From: Verrucomicrobia bacterium IMCC26134
GTDB lineage: Bacteria; Verrucomicrobiota; Verrucomicrobiia; Opitutales; Opitutaceae
Reading direction: 5' to 3'
Length of the DNA stretch: 64,000 nt
Assembly: GCA_000972765.1 (NCBI GenBank)
Contig: CP011265.1
Location: 62,001 to 126,000 of the forward strand
The position numbers and the translations under genes were made by a program. The notes under the pieces were generated by a model. The model was not told the DNA's origin and searched no databases. It worked only from the letters and a program-made list of their open reading frames with translations. Of the stretch, positions 48,106-59,000 are shown piece by piece; position 1 is the stretch's first letter, and the number at the start of each line of letters is the position of its first letter.

Positions 48106-49791
48106 ATGATCATTGCCACCCGCCGCCTCGTTCTCGCCGGCCTCTCCGCCGCCGCCCTCGCCCTCACCGGTTGCCAAACCTACACCGCCCAGACCGCCGT
48201 CCGCGATATCGCTGTCCGCACCGGCAATCTCGCCTTTGCCGCCTCCCAGGCCGACAGGGACGCCGAGAAACACAAGGACGACAAGGATGCCATCCTCTAC
48301 CGTCTGGAGCAGGGCTCCATCCTGCGCTCCGCCGCCCTCGCCAACATCCCCGACGACACCGCGAAGCCCGCCACCCAGCTCGACCAGACCGCCACCAATC
48401 AGGCGATCCAAGCCGGTAATCCCGTCTCACCCCGTATCGCCTACCTGACCCGCTCCATCGCCGCGCTCAATGCCGCCGAGGAGAAGATCAACGACTACGA
48501 GCAAAAGGCCAAAATCAGCATCGGCAACGAGACCGGCGCCATACTTACCAATCAGGCCAACCTGCCCTACAAAGGCCGCGCCTACGACAAGGTGATGCTC
48601 AACACCTACAAGGCGCTCAACTACCTCCAGCTCGGTGATGCCGACGCCGCCCGGGTCGAGCTCAACCGTGCCCTCCAGCGCCAGCGCGATGCCGTGGACG
48701 CCAACGCCAAGCACATCGAGGAGTCCAAGCGGCTCGCCGAAGACGCCCGCACCAATGGCACCAAGGACGAACAGGGCCGCTCCGCCGGTTCCTACGATGT
48801 CGATAAGGCCAAATCCAATCCCCGCACCGCCGCCGCCCTCGACTCCGTCGAGTCCGAGCTCGATTCGTCCATCCAGGCCTATGGCGACTATGTGAACCCC
48901 TTCGCCGTGTTCCTCGACGGCCTCGTCTTCACCGTCCAGGGCACCGACGCCTCCGATCTCGAGCGCGGACGCAAGTCTCTCGAGCGCGCCGTGTCCATGT
49001 CGCCTCAAAACCCCTACCTCCGCGCCGATTTGGACGCCGCCGAGGCTCTTGCTCAGGGTCGCTCTCCCGCCGCCGGCATCGTGACCGAGACCGCCCCCGC
49101 CGCCGCCGAGGCCGCTGTCGTCACCGCCCCCGCTGTCGTGGCCACCACCGAGGTCGCGCCCGCCGCGCCTGTCACCGCGCCTGTCGTCCTCCCCTCCGGC
49201 GATCTGGTTTACGTCATCTTCGAGACCGGCGCCGCCCCTTTCCGCGATCAGATCCGCATCGACATCCCGGTCATCCTCGTGACCAGCAGCCTCTCCTACG
49301 TAGGCGCCGCCTTCCCCAAGATTAAACTCGTCGCCGACTACGCTCCCTCGTTGAGCGTGATCAGCGGTGGTCAATCCTACCCCACCGCCGTCATCGCCTC
49401 GATGGACAGCGTCGTTGCCCAGGACTTCAAGAACGAGTGGCCCACCATCCTCACCAAGACGATGATCTCCACCGCCACCAAGGCCATCACCCAGGCCATC
49501 ATCCAGAAGCAGTTGAATGATCAAGGCGGCATGGCCGGCCTGATCGGGGCGGTCGCCATGGGCGCACTCAACGCTTCGACTAATATCGCCGATACCCGCA
49601 CCTGGCGCAGCCTGCCCAAGCAGTTCCAATACTCCCGCCTCCCCGTTTCACAGGACCGCCAGATCACCCTGGCCTCCGCTTCCGGTAATCAGGTCGTCAC
49701 CTTGGAACCCGGACGCGTGAACGTCGTCTACGTCAAGTCCACTGGCGCGACCACGCCTCTGTTGATCAGCCAGTTCTGCCTCAAGAAATAA
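48106..49791 (+). CDS. COG3014-like lipoprotein
   Basis: 561 residues from the ATG at 48106. The leader ATRRLVLAGLSAAALALTGC ends in a lipobox with the Cys in LTGCQTY. The N-terminal two-thirds is helical and TPR-like (YDKVMLNTYKALNYLQLGDA then DAARVELNRALQRQRDAVDA; a second repeat at LERGRKSLERAVSMSPQNPY). An Ala/Pro/Val-rich linker (about 325-365) leads to a C-terminal beta domain (DLVYVIFETGAAPFRDQIRI). This is the arrangement of COG3014 proteins found beside YcfL and LpoB genes, as here. Confidence 0.75.
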   Translation: MIIATRRLVLAGLSAAALALTGCQTYTAQTAVRDIAVRTGNLAFAASQADRDAEKHKDDKDAILYRLEQGSILRSAALANIPDDTAKPATQLDQTATNQAIQAGNPVSPRIAYLTRSIAALNAAEEKINDYEQKAKISIGNETGAILTNQANLPYKGRAYDKVMLNTYKALNYLQLGDADAARVELNRALQRQRDAVDANAKHIEESKRLAEDARTNGTKDEQGRSAGSYDVDKAKSNPRTAAALDSVESELDSSIQAYGDYVNPFAVFLDGLVFTVQGTDASDLERGRKSLERAVSMSPQNPYLRADLDAAEALAQGRSPAAGIVTETAPAAAEAAVVTAPAVVATTEVAPAAPVTAPVVLPSGDLVYVIFETGAAPFRDQIRIDIPVILVTSSLSYVGAAFPKIKLVADYAPSLSVISGGQSYPTAVIASMDSVVAQDFKNEWPTILTKTMISTATKAITQAIIQKQLNDQGGMAGLIGAVAMGALNASTNIADTRTWRSLPKQFQYSRLPVSQDRQITLASASGNQVVTLEPGRVNVVYVKSTGATTPLLISQFCLKK

Positions 49792-49830
49792 ATCGTCACC
49801 GCTCACTCCCGAACCGCTTCCCTCGTTTCC

Positions 49831-50241
49831 ATGAAAATCATCCTTCCCGTCCTCGTCCTTGCCGCGCTTGGCCTCACCGGCTGCGCTACCAGCGTCAACA
49901 CCGTCCAGCGCGCGAACGCCCAGGCCACCCCGAGCTACGTCGCCGACCAGCGCGTCATCACCGACAGCACCCTCGCCCGCAAACTCGCCACCGTTTCGGT
50001 GAACGAGGCCAAGGTCTCCGGCAACCTGCTCAAAATCCAGGTCACCTTGGAAAATCTCTCCAGCCGCCCCCAGGCTTTCACTTACAAGTTTGATTGGATC
50101 GCCGACGACGGCATGGAGCTCTCCGGCCCCACCGGCGGTTGGAAGCAGATCCAGCTTGAGGGCCGCGAAGTCCGCGCCATCTCCTCCATCGCCACCAATC
50201 CCCGCGCCGTGGACTTCCGCCTGAAGGTCCGCGAAAACTAA
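49831..50241 (+). CDS. YcfL-family (DUF1425) lipoprotein
   Basis: 136 residues with a lipoprotein signal (ILPVLVLAALGLTGC, lipobox LTGC). The body LLKIQVTLENLSSRPQAFTY and FDWIADDGMELSGPTGGWKQ, then LEGREVRAISSIA, is the YcfL pattern. YcfL sits next to lpoB in E. coli and relatives; its role is unclear. Here it is 39 bases after the COG3014-like gene and 51 bases before the LpoB-like gene. Confidence 0.85.
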   Translation: MKIILPVLVLAALGLTGCATSVNTVQRANAQATPSYVADQRVITDSTLARKLATVSVNEAKVSGNLLKIQVTLENLSSRPQAFTYKFDWIADDGMELSGPTGGWKQIQLEGREVRAISSIATNPRAVDFRLKVREN

Positions 50242-50292
50242 GCCACTCTCCGCGCCCGTTTTTTCTCCCGTCATTCTCCACTTTTTTCACCC

Positions 50293-50898
50293 ATGAAAAC
50301 CACCCGCCTCGCCCTCCTCGCCCTCTCCGCCGCCACCGCCGCGTTTGTCACCGGTTGCGCCTCCAACAACGCCAAATACGTCGATTCCCAAGGCCCGAAC
50401 ACCATCGTCTCGCTCAACTCCATCAACGTCCAGGACTGGAACACCGCCGCCGATAAGCTCGTGTCCTCCCTGCTCGCCTCCGGTGTCCTCGATCGCGCTC
50501 CCGAGCTGCCCTCGATCATGGCCATCTCCCGCATCCGCAACAACACCCAGCAACAGGTGGACACGGATTCGCTCACCAAAAAGATCCGCATCGCCCTCAA
50601 CCAGACCGGCAAGGTCGTCACCACCACCACCATGGGACCCGATGGCAAGGTTGAGGACGCCATGGCCGCCGACGCCGGCGCGATGGGCGCCTTCATGGCC
50701 GGCCAAAAGCAGGTCACCAAGCTCCCTTACTACACGCTCTCCGGCAAATTGCTGGAAGACCGCGTGAAAGCCGGCACCACCCGCCAGGTGACCTACACCT
50801 TCCAGCTCTCCCTGACCACCGTGAAGGATGGCCTCGCACTCTGGGAAGGCGAAGAGCAGATCACCAAGCAAGGCGAGCGCTCCAGTGTAGGTTGGTAA
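50293..50898 (+). CDS. lpoB: Penicillin-binding protein activator LpoB-like lipoprotein
   Basis: 201 residues. Signal MKTTRLALLALSAATAAFVT ends in VTGCAS, giving a lipidated Cys. Conserved LpoB segments are SINVQDWNTAADKLVSSLLA, PSIMAISRIRNNTQQQVDTD, LTKKIRIALNQTGKVVTTTT, and YTFQLSLTTVKDGLALWEGE. In E. coli LpoB reaches from the outer membrane to stimulate PBP1B. Whether this homologue activates a PBP in this organism is inference. Last gene of the five-gene cluster, closed by a terminator. Confidence 0.85.
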   Translation: MKTTRLALLALSAATAAFVTGCASNNAKYVDSQGPNTIVSLNSINVQDWNTAADKLVSSLLASGVLDRAPELPSIMAISRIRNNTQQQVDTDSLTKKIRIALNQTGKVVTTTTMGPDGKVEDAMAADAGAMGAFMAGQKQVTKLPYYTLSGKLLEDRVKAGTTRQVTYTFQLSLTTVKDGLALWEGEEQITKQGERSSVGW

Positions 50899-50949
50899 GC
50901 CACCTCTTCCTGACTTCGCAGAACCGAGCGTCGCCCGGTTTCTACGCTC

Positions 50950-50984
50950 AAGCCCGGCGCCCCTTGAGGGTCCCGGGCTTTTTT
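50950..50984 (+). terminator. Intrinsic terminator of the lipoprotein cluster
   Basis: AAGCCCGG / CCGGGCTT outer stem (50950-50957 with 50973-50980), inner CCC/GGG pair around TTGA, then a T run. It lies 51 bases after the LpoB-like stop. Confidence 0.9.
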
Positions 50985-51023
50985 GCGCGAACAGTCGGCT
51001 ACCGCATCACGCGTTCCGGCCGC

Positions 51024-51350
51024 TCACTTCACTGGGCGGCCGTCTTTATCGACTTCGATCTCCACCGGGACCTGGATCGTGCGTCCGTCCGATGTCACTT
51101 CGGTGCGCCAGGTGCGGATCACTCGACGGTCGTTTTCAAACGACTTCGCCGCCGCTCCCGATGCGCCTTCCCCTACGCCTACCACAAGGCCCGCTGCGTT
51201 GCCGACGACGGCTCCCGCCGCCGTGCCCACCGCGGTGCCAATGGCCGGCCCGGGCTGGTTCGTGTTCACGATCCGCGCATCCCGATTCGAGGCGCATCCG
51301 CTCAAGCCGATCAGGCCCAATGACACCAAGCTCAAAGTCGTGTAGTTCAT
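51024..51350 (-). CDS. Glycine-zipper lipoprotein
   Basis: 108 residues. Lipoprotein signal LSLVSLGLIGLSGCAS with lipobox LSGC. A glycine-zipper membrane segment follows (IGTAVGTAAGAVVGNAAGLVVG), listed here as GTAVGTAAGAVVG and NAAGLVVG. The tail WRTEVTSDGRTIQVPVEIEV is beta-rich. It is an outer-membrane or periplasmic lipoprotein of unknown role, on the strand opposite to the LpoB cluster and convergent with it. Confidence 0.8.
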   Translation of the reverse strand: MNYTTLSLVSLGLIGLSGCASNRDARIVNTNQPGPAIGTAVGTAAGAVVGNAAGLVVGVGEGASGAAAKSFENDRRVIRTWRTEVTSDGRTIQVPVEIEVDKDGRPVK

Positions 51351-51449
51351 GGTATGAAAATATGGCCTGCAGTATCGCCCTGCGTTGCCCGCAAGGCAAC
51401 TGCGTTTACGGGTTTGCAGTCTCGCTCTAACCTTGTCGGTGCAGAGGCC

Positions 51450-52379
51450 TCACGTCGTCAGCGCCAGAACCACCGCGAGAGCGCCCGCCGAGGCCAGGGT
51501 GCTGCCGACGATCGCCTGCGCCGCGAGGCCTTCAAAGTCGCTCATCTGGCCCGACATCGCATAGGAAATCACCGCAGTGGGGCACGTCAGCAGCACCAGA
51601 AGGGTTGTCCGCTCTGCGCCGACTATGCCCAGTGCCCACGCCACCGCCAGGCCCACCAGCGGGGAGATGAACACTTTTCCCGCCACCGCCCCCGCCGTCC
51701 ACAATCGTTCGCGCGTCGCCCCCAGCGGCATGGTCAACAAGATCGCGCCGATCGTCACCAGCGCGAGCGGCACCGCCATCAGGCCGAGTTGCGCCACGGT
51801 CACGCCCAAGACCGGGGGGAGGGTCCATCCCTGCCAGCGGCACAGCCCGCCGGCCAGGCTGGCGAGGATGATGGGATTACGCACCCATTCCGCCGCCAGT
51901 GCCCGCACCGTCCCGAGGCTGATGCCCTCCCGGCTCGCCACCAGCACCGTTATGGCGAGCAGGTTATAAAACAGCATCATGGGTGCCAGCATCAGCATGA
52001 CCGAAGCTGTCGGCACTCCGGGCATGTGTAGCAAAATCGGGAGCCCCACAAAGGCCAGATTGCCTCTGAAAAAAGCCTGCGTGAAGGTCCCGCGTCCTGC
52101 CCACGGCACCCCGATCAGCCCTGCCGTTATCCAGCCCGCGAGGGCCACCAGCAGCGTCGTGCCCAGCAACACCGTCAGGAGGTAGCCCGTCCGCCCGTCC
52201 GCCACCACATCGCCGGCGTCCGCCAGCCCGGAAAAAATCAGCGCCGGGAGTGCCACCCAATAACTCAGCCGGTTTAATCCCGTGACGACTCCTGTGCTGA
52301 AAAACCCGCCGCGTTGCAAAGCCGCGCCCAGCGCGATCAGCAAAAATACCGGCAGCAATAAATCCAGGACGAGTCGCAT
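51450..52379 (-). CDS. AEC family permease (auxin efflux carrier/malate permease type)
   Basis: 309 residues and about ten hydrophobic segments (LLLPVFLLIALGAAL; LTVLLGTTLLVALAGWITAG; VPLALVTIGAILLTMPLG). GLNRLSYWVALPALIFSGLA near the N-terminus is the family hallmark, with a second inverted half from about residue 160. Substrates of bacterial AEC proteins are small organic acids or amino acids. It lies 70 bases after the glycine-zipper gene in transcription-opposite order, so it is the upstream gene of that pair on the minus strand. Confidence 0.87.
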   Translation of the reverse strand: MRLVLDLLLPVFLLIALGAALQRGGFFSTGVVTGLNRLSYWVALPALIFSGLADAGDVVADGRTGYLLTVLLGTTLLVALAGWITAGLIGVPWAGRGTFTQAFFRGNLAFVGLPILLHMPGVPTASVMLMLAPMMLFYNLLAITVLVASREGISLGTVRALAAEWVRNPIILASLAGGLCRWQGWTLPPVLGVTVAQLGLMAVPLALVTIGAILLTMPLGATRERLWTAGAVAGKVFISPLVGLAVAWALGIVGAERTTLLVLLTCPTAVISYAMSGQMSDFEGLAAQAIVGSTLASAGALAVVLALTT

Positions 52380-52499
52380 TCCTCCGTCTTGCCGGCTTGG
52401 GCGCGCGGCGTCGAGCCTGCCCGCCTCGGGTTTTTCGGAAAAAAATCGTTCTCGTTCTCGTAATCGTTCTCGTTCTCCTTCCCTTTTTCTTCACCCACC

Positions 52500-52829
52500 A
52501 TGTCTTCCCTTCCCACCCAGTTCGCGGGCGTCACCGTCCACACCAAGGCCAATGTTTACTTCGACGGCAACGTCGTCAGCCACACCGTGCTTTTCGCCGA
52601 TGGCTCCAAGAAGACCCTCGGGTTGATCCGTCCCGGGACCTACTACTTCGGCACCGGAGCCGCCGAGCGGATGGAGATCGTCGCCGGCGACTGCAAGGTC
52701 ACCTTGAAGGACCAGACCGCCGTCTCCTCCTACGCCGCCGGCACCTCTTTTGACGTGGCCGCCAACTCCGGCTTCACCATCGAGGTGCCGTCCGGCCTCT
52801 GCGAATACATCTGCTCCTTCCTGTCCTAA
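52500..52829 (+). CDS. ppnP: Pyrimidine/purine nucleoside phosphorylase (DUF1255)
   Basis: 109 residues. The family pattern is VHTKANVYFDGNVVSHTVLF, GSKKTLGLIRPGTYYFGTGA, AERMEIVAGDC, then SFDVAANSGFTIEV and CEYICSFLS at the end. PpnP is a cupin-fold enzyme that splits nucleosides with phosphate (family knowledge). It is 18 bases before the FKBP gene, so probably co-transcribed with it. Confidence 0.92.
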   Translation: MSSLPTQFAGVTVHTKANVYFDGNVVSHTVLFADGSKKTLGLIRPGTYYFGTGAAERMEIVAGDCKVTLKDQTAVSSYAAGTSFDVAANSGFTIEVPSGLCEYICSFLS

Positions 52830-52847
52830 GAGGACTTTGCCTCGCTG

Positions 52848-53384
52848 ATGCGCACTCCCGTCTACCTGCTGTTGCTCGGTCTTATGCTGGGCACCGTCGC
52901 CATCGTGGTGCGGTCAGGGATTTTTATGCGTAAAAACCCCGGCGAGCCGATCAACGCTGCGATGCGTATCGCCCTCGCTGGTGTAGCCTATCAGTGGACC
53001 GCCGCTGATTTGACCCTGCTCGCCCGCGACTATGCCGGCGCCTATGATTCGCCCGGCGGGGCGCGATACCTCATCCGCAAGCCGGGCACCGGCGAACTCA
53101 CGCCCAAGGTCGGCCAGATCGTGACGATTCATTACGAGGGGCGTTTCCTCTCAAACGGCCTGAAGTTCGATGCCTCGGCCGACAACGGCGGCCCCTATAA
53201 CTTCGCCGTGGGGCGCAACCAGACCTTGTCGGGTTGGGATGAAGCCATCCTCACCATGAAAAAGGGCGAGCGCCGCACCGTCGTGCTGCCCTACTGGCTC
53301 GCTTACGGCGAGAAGGGCCTCCGCAACAAAGTGCCCGGCCGCATCTCGGTGGTCTTCGATCTGGAGCTGGTGGACTTCCGCTAA
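52848..53384 (+). CDS. FKBP-type peptidyl-prolyl isomerase, membrane-anchored
   Basis: 178 residues. An uncleaved N-terminal anchor or signal (PVYLLLLGLMLGTVAIVV) is followed by a linker to about residue 70 and one FKBP domain (PKVGQIVTIHYEGRFLSNGL, FDASADNGGPYNFAVG, GWDEAILTMKKGERRTVVLP, YGEKGLRNKVPGRISVVFDL). It should catalyse proline cis/trans isomerisation in the periplasm. The active-site loop keeps GW and the YG pair. Confidence 0.9.
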   Translation: MRTPVYLLLLGLMLGTVAIVVRSGIFMRKNPGEPINAAMRIALAGVAYQWTAADLTLLARDYAGAYDSPGGARYLIRKPGTGELTPKVGQIVTIHYEGRFLSNGLKFDASADNGGPYNFAVGRNQTLSGWDEAILTMKKGERRTVVLPYWLAYGEKGLRNKVPGRISVVFDLELVDFR

Positions 53385-53409
53385 GCGGGGCAGGCTCGTC
53401 TGGTGTAGC

Positions 53410-53431
53410 AACGGCCGGGCCGGCCGTTTTT
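53410..53431 (+). terminator. Intrinsic terminator after the FKBP gene
   Basis: AACGGCCG-GGC-CGGCCGTT, 8-bp stem with a 3-base loop, followed by TTT. The T run is short. Confidence 0.7.
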
Positions 53432-53498
53432 CAGGTCTTCCTGAACACGCCTGGCACGGGCGTGGCTACACGGATCAAAGTTCAGATGCCCGATAAAC

Positions 53499-56408
<2,910 letters not shown>

Positions 56409-56522
56409 GGTTGGGGGTTACCTTGTGACGGATCAAGGGTCGTGCAATCCGGTTTCTTCGCCCGCTGTTACGGGCGGTGAAGCGAAGTTGCGGAGCGCGT
56501 TTTTAGCGTCACCTTGGCGCGC

Positions 56523-57179
56523 ATGACGCTCGCCCAACGCGCCGCCCATATCGACGCCCGTCTCGCCTCGCTTTATCCGCAAACGCCCGTCCCGCTGGAT
56601 CATACGAGCGCGTATACGCTGCTGGTCGCGGTGCTGCTGTCCGCCCAGTGCACGGATAAGCGCGTCAACCTCCAGACTCCGGGGCTCTTTGCCAAGGCGG
56701 ACACTCCGCAAAAAATGGTGCGGCTCACGGTCGGGCAAATCGACGCGCAGGTGCGCCCGTGCGGACTGGCGCCGAGGAAAGCGCAGGCGATCCGGCGGCT
56801 CTCGGAGCTGTTAATCGAAAAGCATGGCGGCGAAGTGCCACGCAGTTTTGCGGAGTTGGAGGAGCTGCCCGGCGTGGGGCATAAAACGGCCTCGGTGGTG
56901 ATGGCGCAGGCCTTTGGCGTGCCGGCCTTCCCGGTGGATACTCACATCCACCGTCTGGCGCAGCGCTGGAAACTCACTCCGACGGGCTCCAACGTGGAGC
57001 GCACCGAGCGGGATTTGAAACGGTTATTTCCCGAGGCACATTGGAACGCGCTGCACCTGCGGATTATTTTCTATGGGCGGGAGTATTGCACGGCGCGCGG
57101 GTGCGACGGGTTGGTGTGTCCGCTGTGCCGGGAGCTGTTCCCCGAGCGCAAAAAAGCCGTGCGCGTGGTGAAGGCCTAG
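56523..57179 (+). CDS. nth: Endonuclease III with altered Fe-S ligand pattern
   Basis: 218 residues from the ATG at 56523 (a TTG at 56514 adds three residues). The HhH-GPD core is intact: LLSAQCTDKRVN, LPGVGHKTASVVM with catalytic Lys121, and FPVDTHIHRLAQRW with Asp139. It removes oxidised pyrimidines and nicks the strand. The C-terminal iron-sulfur loop is unusual: Cys at 189, 194, 199 and 202 (C-X4-C-X4-C-X2-C) instead of C-X6-C-X2-C-X5-C, and the canonical fourth Cys is missing. The cluster may be bound differently or be lost. Confidence 0.92.
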   Translation: MTLAQRAAHIDARLASLYPQTPVPLDHTSAYTLLVAVLLSAQCTDKRVNLQTPGLFAKADTPQKMVRLTVGQIDAQVRPCGLAPRKAQAIRRLSELLIEKHGGEVPRSFAELEELPGVGHKTASVVMAQAFGVPAFPVDTHIHRLAQRWKLTPTGSNVERTERDLKRLFPEAHWNALHLRIIFYGREYCTARGCDGLVCPLCRELFPERKKAVRVVKA

Positions 57180-57270
57180 CGGACCATCGGAGTAACGAGA
57201 AAAGCCGGGGGGTAAAATCGCCCTTGATTAGCACGCGGGGTGGCGACAAGGTCCGCGCTCCCCGATAGCC

Positions 57271-57347
57271 GGACGCCTAGCTCAGTTGGTTAGAGCACAT
57301 CCTTCACACGGATGGGGTCACAGGTTCGAGTCCTGTGGCGTCCACCA
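57271..57347 (+). tRNA. tRNA-Val (anticodon CAC)
   Basis: Cloverleaf read by eye: acceptor GGACGCC / GGCGTCC (57271-57277, 57337-57343), D arm GCTC...GAGC, anticodon stem CATCC/GGATG with loop TTCACAC giving anticodon CAC (57305-57307), T arm ACAGG-TTCGAGT-CCTGT, and encoded ACCA at 57344-57347. It decodes GTG. The accessory-looking region starts right after it. Confidence 0.97.
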
Positions 57348-57752
57348 TCTTGCATAGCAAGTGGTTATGGTTTCGGAATTGCTCAGTGGCAACGCAAAGT
57401 GGCAACATATTCGCCCTTGTGTTAGGTTGTTCGGCCATAGGTTTGGGCGGCCGGCGGCGGAGAGGTCGGCGACCCAATCGGACGGCTCGGACAGGTTCGG
57501 CTCGCTGTTCATCGTCATCGTCGCACCGAGCAAAAGCGCGTCACCGTGCGAGGTGCCGCGATCACCCGCGAACGTTGCGAGGGCAGACTCTTGGGTGGGG
57601 GAGGCGTTGACTGTGATTTGCTGCTATCGAGCACCCAACGTGGCCGCGTTTCTATTGGCTTGGGTTTCGTTCATGTGTGAGGATGGCCTTTCTCCGTAGT
57701 GCGCTAACCAATACAGGAAAATAATCCGGATTTCGCTCAAGAGACGAGGACT
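57348..57752. other. Non-coding gap after tRNA-Val
   Basis: 405 bases with no convincing gene. A minus-strand frame crossing the tRNA (57318-57533) ends in WWTPQDSNL, which is simply antisense tRNA. AGTGGCAAC occurs twice within 25 bases near 57384-57405. I found no copy of the tRNA 3' end further right that would mark an attachment site. Confidence 0.5.
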
Positions 57753-58010
57753 CTATTCCCCGTTTTTACCTCTCAGCTTGCCGAAGAGCAGCTCCATAAA
57801 CAACTGTGCACTTATCGGCGTGCCGTCGGGGTGCCAAAACGTCGTCATCATTATGGGCTGGATCGTGCGGGCTTTCCCATCGGCCAACTTTACTTTCACT
57901 TTTCGGCGCTGGTTGCACACGCACGGCTCTCCTGGGCATTCACAGGGGCTCTTGCCGCACACAGGACTGGGCTGTGACGGAGGCACTTCTGTAAGTGAAT
58001 TTGGGGGCAT
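57753..58010 (-). pseudogene. Fragment of type I restriction enzyme HsdR C-terminus
   Basis: 85 residues. After a Cys-rich start (VCGKSPCECPGEPCVC) comes KVKVKLADGKARTIQ, then MMTTFWHPDGTPISAQLFME and LLFGKL, which closely matches the C-terminal part of DEAD/DEAH-type HsdR subunits (recognition from memory of the family). The usual continuation (a region of the PEFFK...LRALW kind) is replaced by RGKNGE and a stop, and the large helicase/nuclease part is absent. It is therefore a remnant. No hsdM or hsdS is nearby. Confidence 0.6.
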
Positions 58011-58155
58011 CGTTTTAAGACAAAATCACCAACCGAAAAGTGGGATAATGCTAACAATTTTGCTAACGCGTCCAACTTTATGCTGGGCTGTGTTTGTTTG
58101 TGTTCTCTGTATCAGACCGAACACTACGTGACGGATACTTTCCGGAACTCATGCC

Positions 58156-58473
58156 ATGAAACACACATCAACAAAGCCCTTGCCTGTGTCTGAGAGCGGG
58201 ATGGGCAATCCCATTTCGCCATCCGGCGGCGGGCTCATCGAATGGGTAGAAAGCATGTGGGAGGATTTGACGCCTTTGCTGGCCAAGGCGGGTTTGCCAT
58301 CCGACCTCGATGCCCTTGCGGCCAAAAAATTGGCCAAAAAATCACCGGTAGTGCCACCGGCGCCTCACCGGCCTGTTACCGGCTCGTCACCGGCGGAACA
58401 GTGGCGGAACACTGGTGGAACACTGGCGCGCTGCCGGCTCGCCACTGGCGGAATTGTGGCGAAAAACTGGTGA
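58156..58473 (+). CDS. Small hypothetical protein overlapping the 11-bp array
   Basis: 105 residues from the ATG at 58156, with GGAA about 9 bases upstream. The first 60 residues (SPSGGGLIEWVESMWEDLTP; LLAKAGLPSDLDALAAKKLA) look like genuine protein; the rest (RPVTGSSPAEQWRNTGG and on) is just translation of the tandem array. No family recognised. It may be a real small gene whose 3' end has been overrun by repeat growth. Confidence 0.35.
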   Translation: MKHTSTKPLPVSESGMGNPISPSGGGLIEWVESMWEDLTPLLAKAGLPSDLDALAAKKLAKKSPVVPPAPHRPVTGSSPAEQWRNTGGTLARCRLATGGIVAKNW

Positions 58474-58498
58474 AAAACCGGCGCGCTACCGGCTCGCC
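58344..58498. repeat. 11-bp tandem repeat array, about 14-15 units
   Basis: ACCGG or a variant (ACTGG, AGTGG, GCCGG, TGTGG) starts at 58344, 58356, 58367, 58378, 58389, 58400, 58411, 58422, 58433, 58444, 58455, 58466, 58477 and 58488. After the first step of 12, every step is exactly 11 bases. The unit is roughly A-C-Y-G-G-C-plus five variable bases, often GGAAC. Since 11 is not a multiple of 3, the array cannot encode a simple peptide repeat in one frame with an 11-bp period. Confidence 0.92.
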
Positions 58499-58504
58499 CC
58501 CACC

Positions 58505-58789
58505 GTGACATCGGACAATACACCGGCAGACGCTGCCCATGAGGCCGGTATGGCTGTCCGCTTTCTAGTCGGTCTCTTGCAGGCGAACACCGACCGGGAT
58601 AGGGATGACGTTGCTCGCTTAGCCTTCACCGCAGGCATGCGACTAGCAGAGCTCAAGGCCATCCTGAACTCCCAACCTCCGATCAAAGCGAAGCCAAGAA
58701 GTCCGTTCTTTCCGTTGGCTAAGACCGCTTGGGAAAACTGCCTCGCGAAGAAAAAACCGGCGGCCGCGCCCCTCAAGACAAAGAGCTAA
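58505..58789 (+). CDS. Small hypothetical protein in the island
   Basis: 94 residues from a GTG at 58505, right after the 11-bp array. The sequence has ordinary protein character: HEAGMAVRFLVGLLQANTDR, DDVARLAFTAGMRLAELKAI, and a Lys/Pro-rich tail. Family not recognised. Another frame (58729-58938, with IAEMIALGMNEDGDVFGLAS) overlaps its end and also looks partly protein-like, so a frameshift in an older, longer gene is possible. Confidence 0.35.
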   Translation: MTSDNTPADAAHEAGMAVRFLVGLLQANTDRDRDDVARLAFTAGMRLAELKAILNSQPPIKAKPRSPFFPLAKTAWENCLAKKKPAAAPLKTKS

Positions 58790-59000
58790 TAGCGGAGATG
58801 ATTGCCTTGGGGATGAACGAAGATGGCGACGTCTTTGGATTGGCCTCAGGGAAAAATCGCACCCACCGGTTAAAAGCACGCTCCCTGCTCAATAATTTCA
58901 CGAGGTGGCGGAAATTATTCACGAATAGGCCCGAGTAGTGAATCGGGGCTGTTTACGTCATGGGGATTGAGGGCGTAGTCGTTTGGAAACTACAAACCTC

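Noticed and set aside
48427-49629. 400-codon minus-strand frame opposite the COG3014-like gene
   Set aside because: Gly-rich antisense shadow with no recognisable protein features, while the plus strand has a lipobox and TPR-like repeats.
57318-57533. 71-codon minus-strand frame ending in WWTPQDSNL
   Set aside because: Its end is antisense to the tRNA-Val T arm and acceptor; this type of frame is a well-known annotation artefact.
58344-58498. CRISPR array
   Set aside because: The unit is 11 bases with no spacers of 26-40 bases, and no cas gene is in the window.
58344-58498. Plasmid-type iteron origin
   Set aside because: No rep gene, DnaA-box cluster or AT-rich opening region nearby, and typical iterons are about 17-22 bases.
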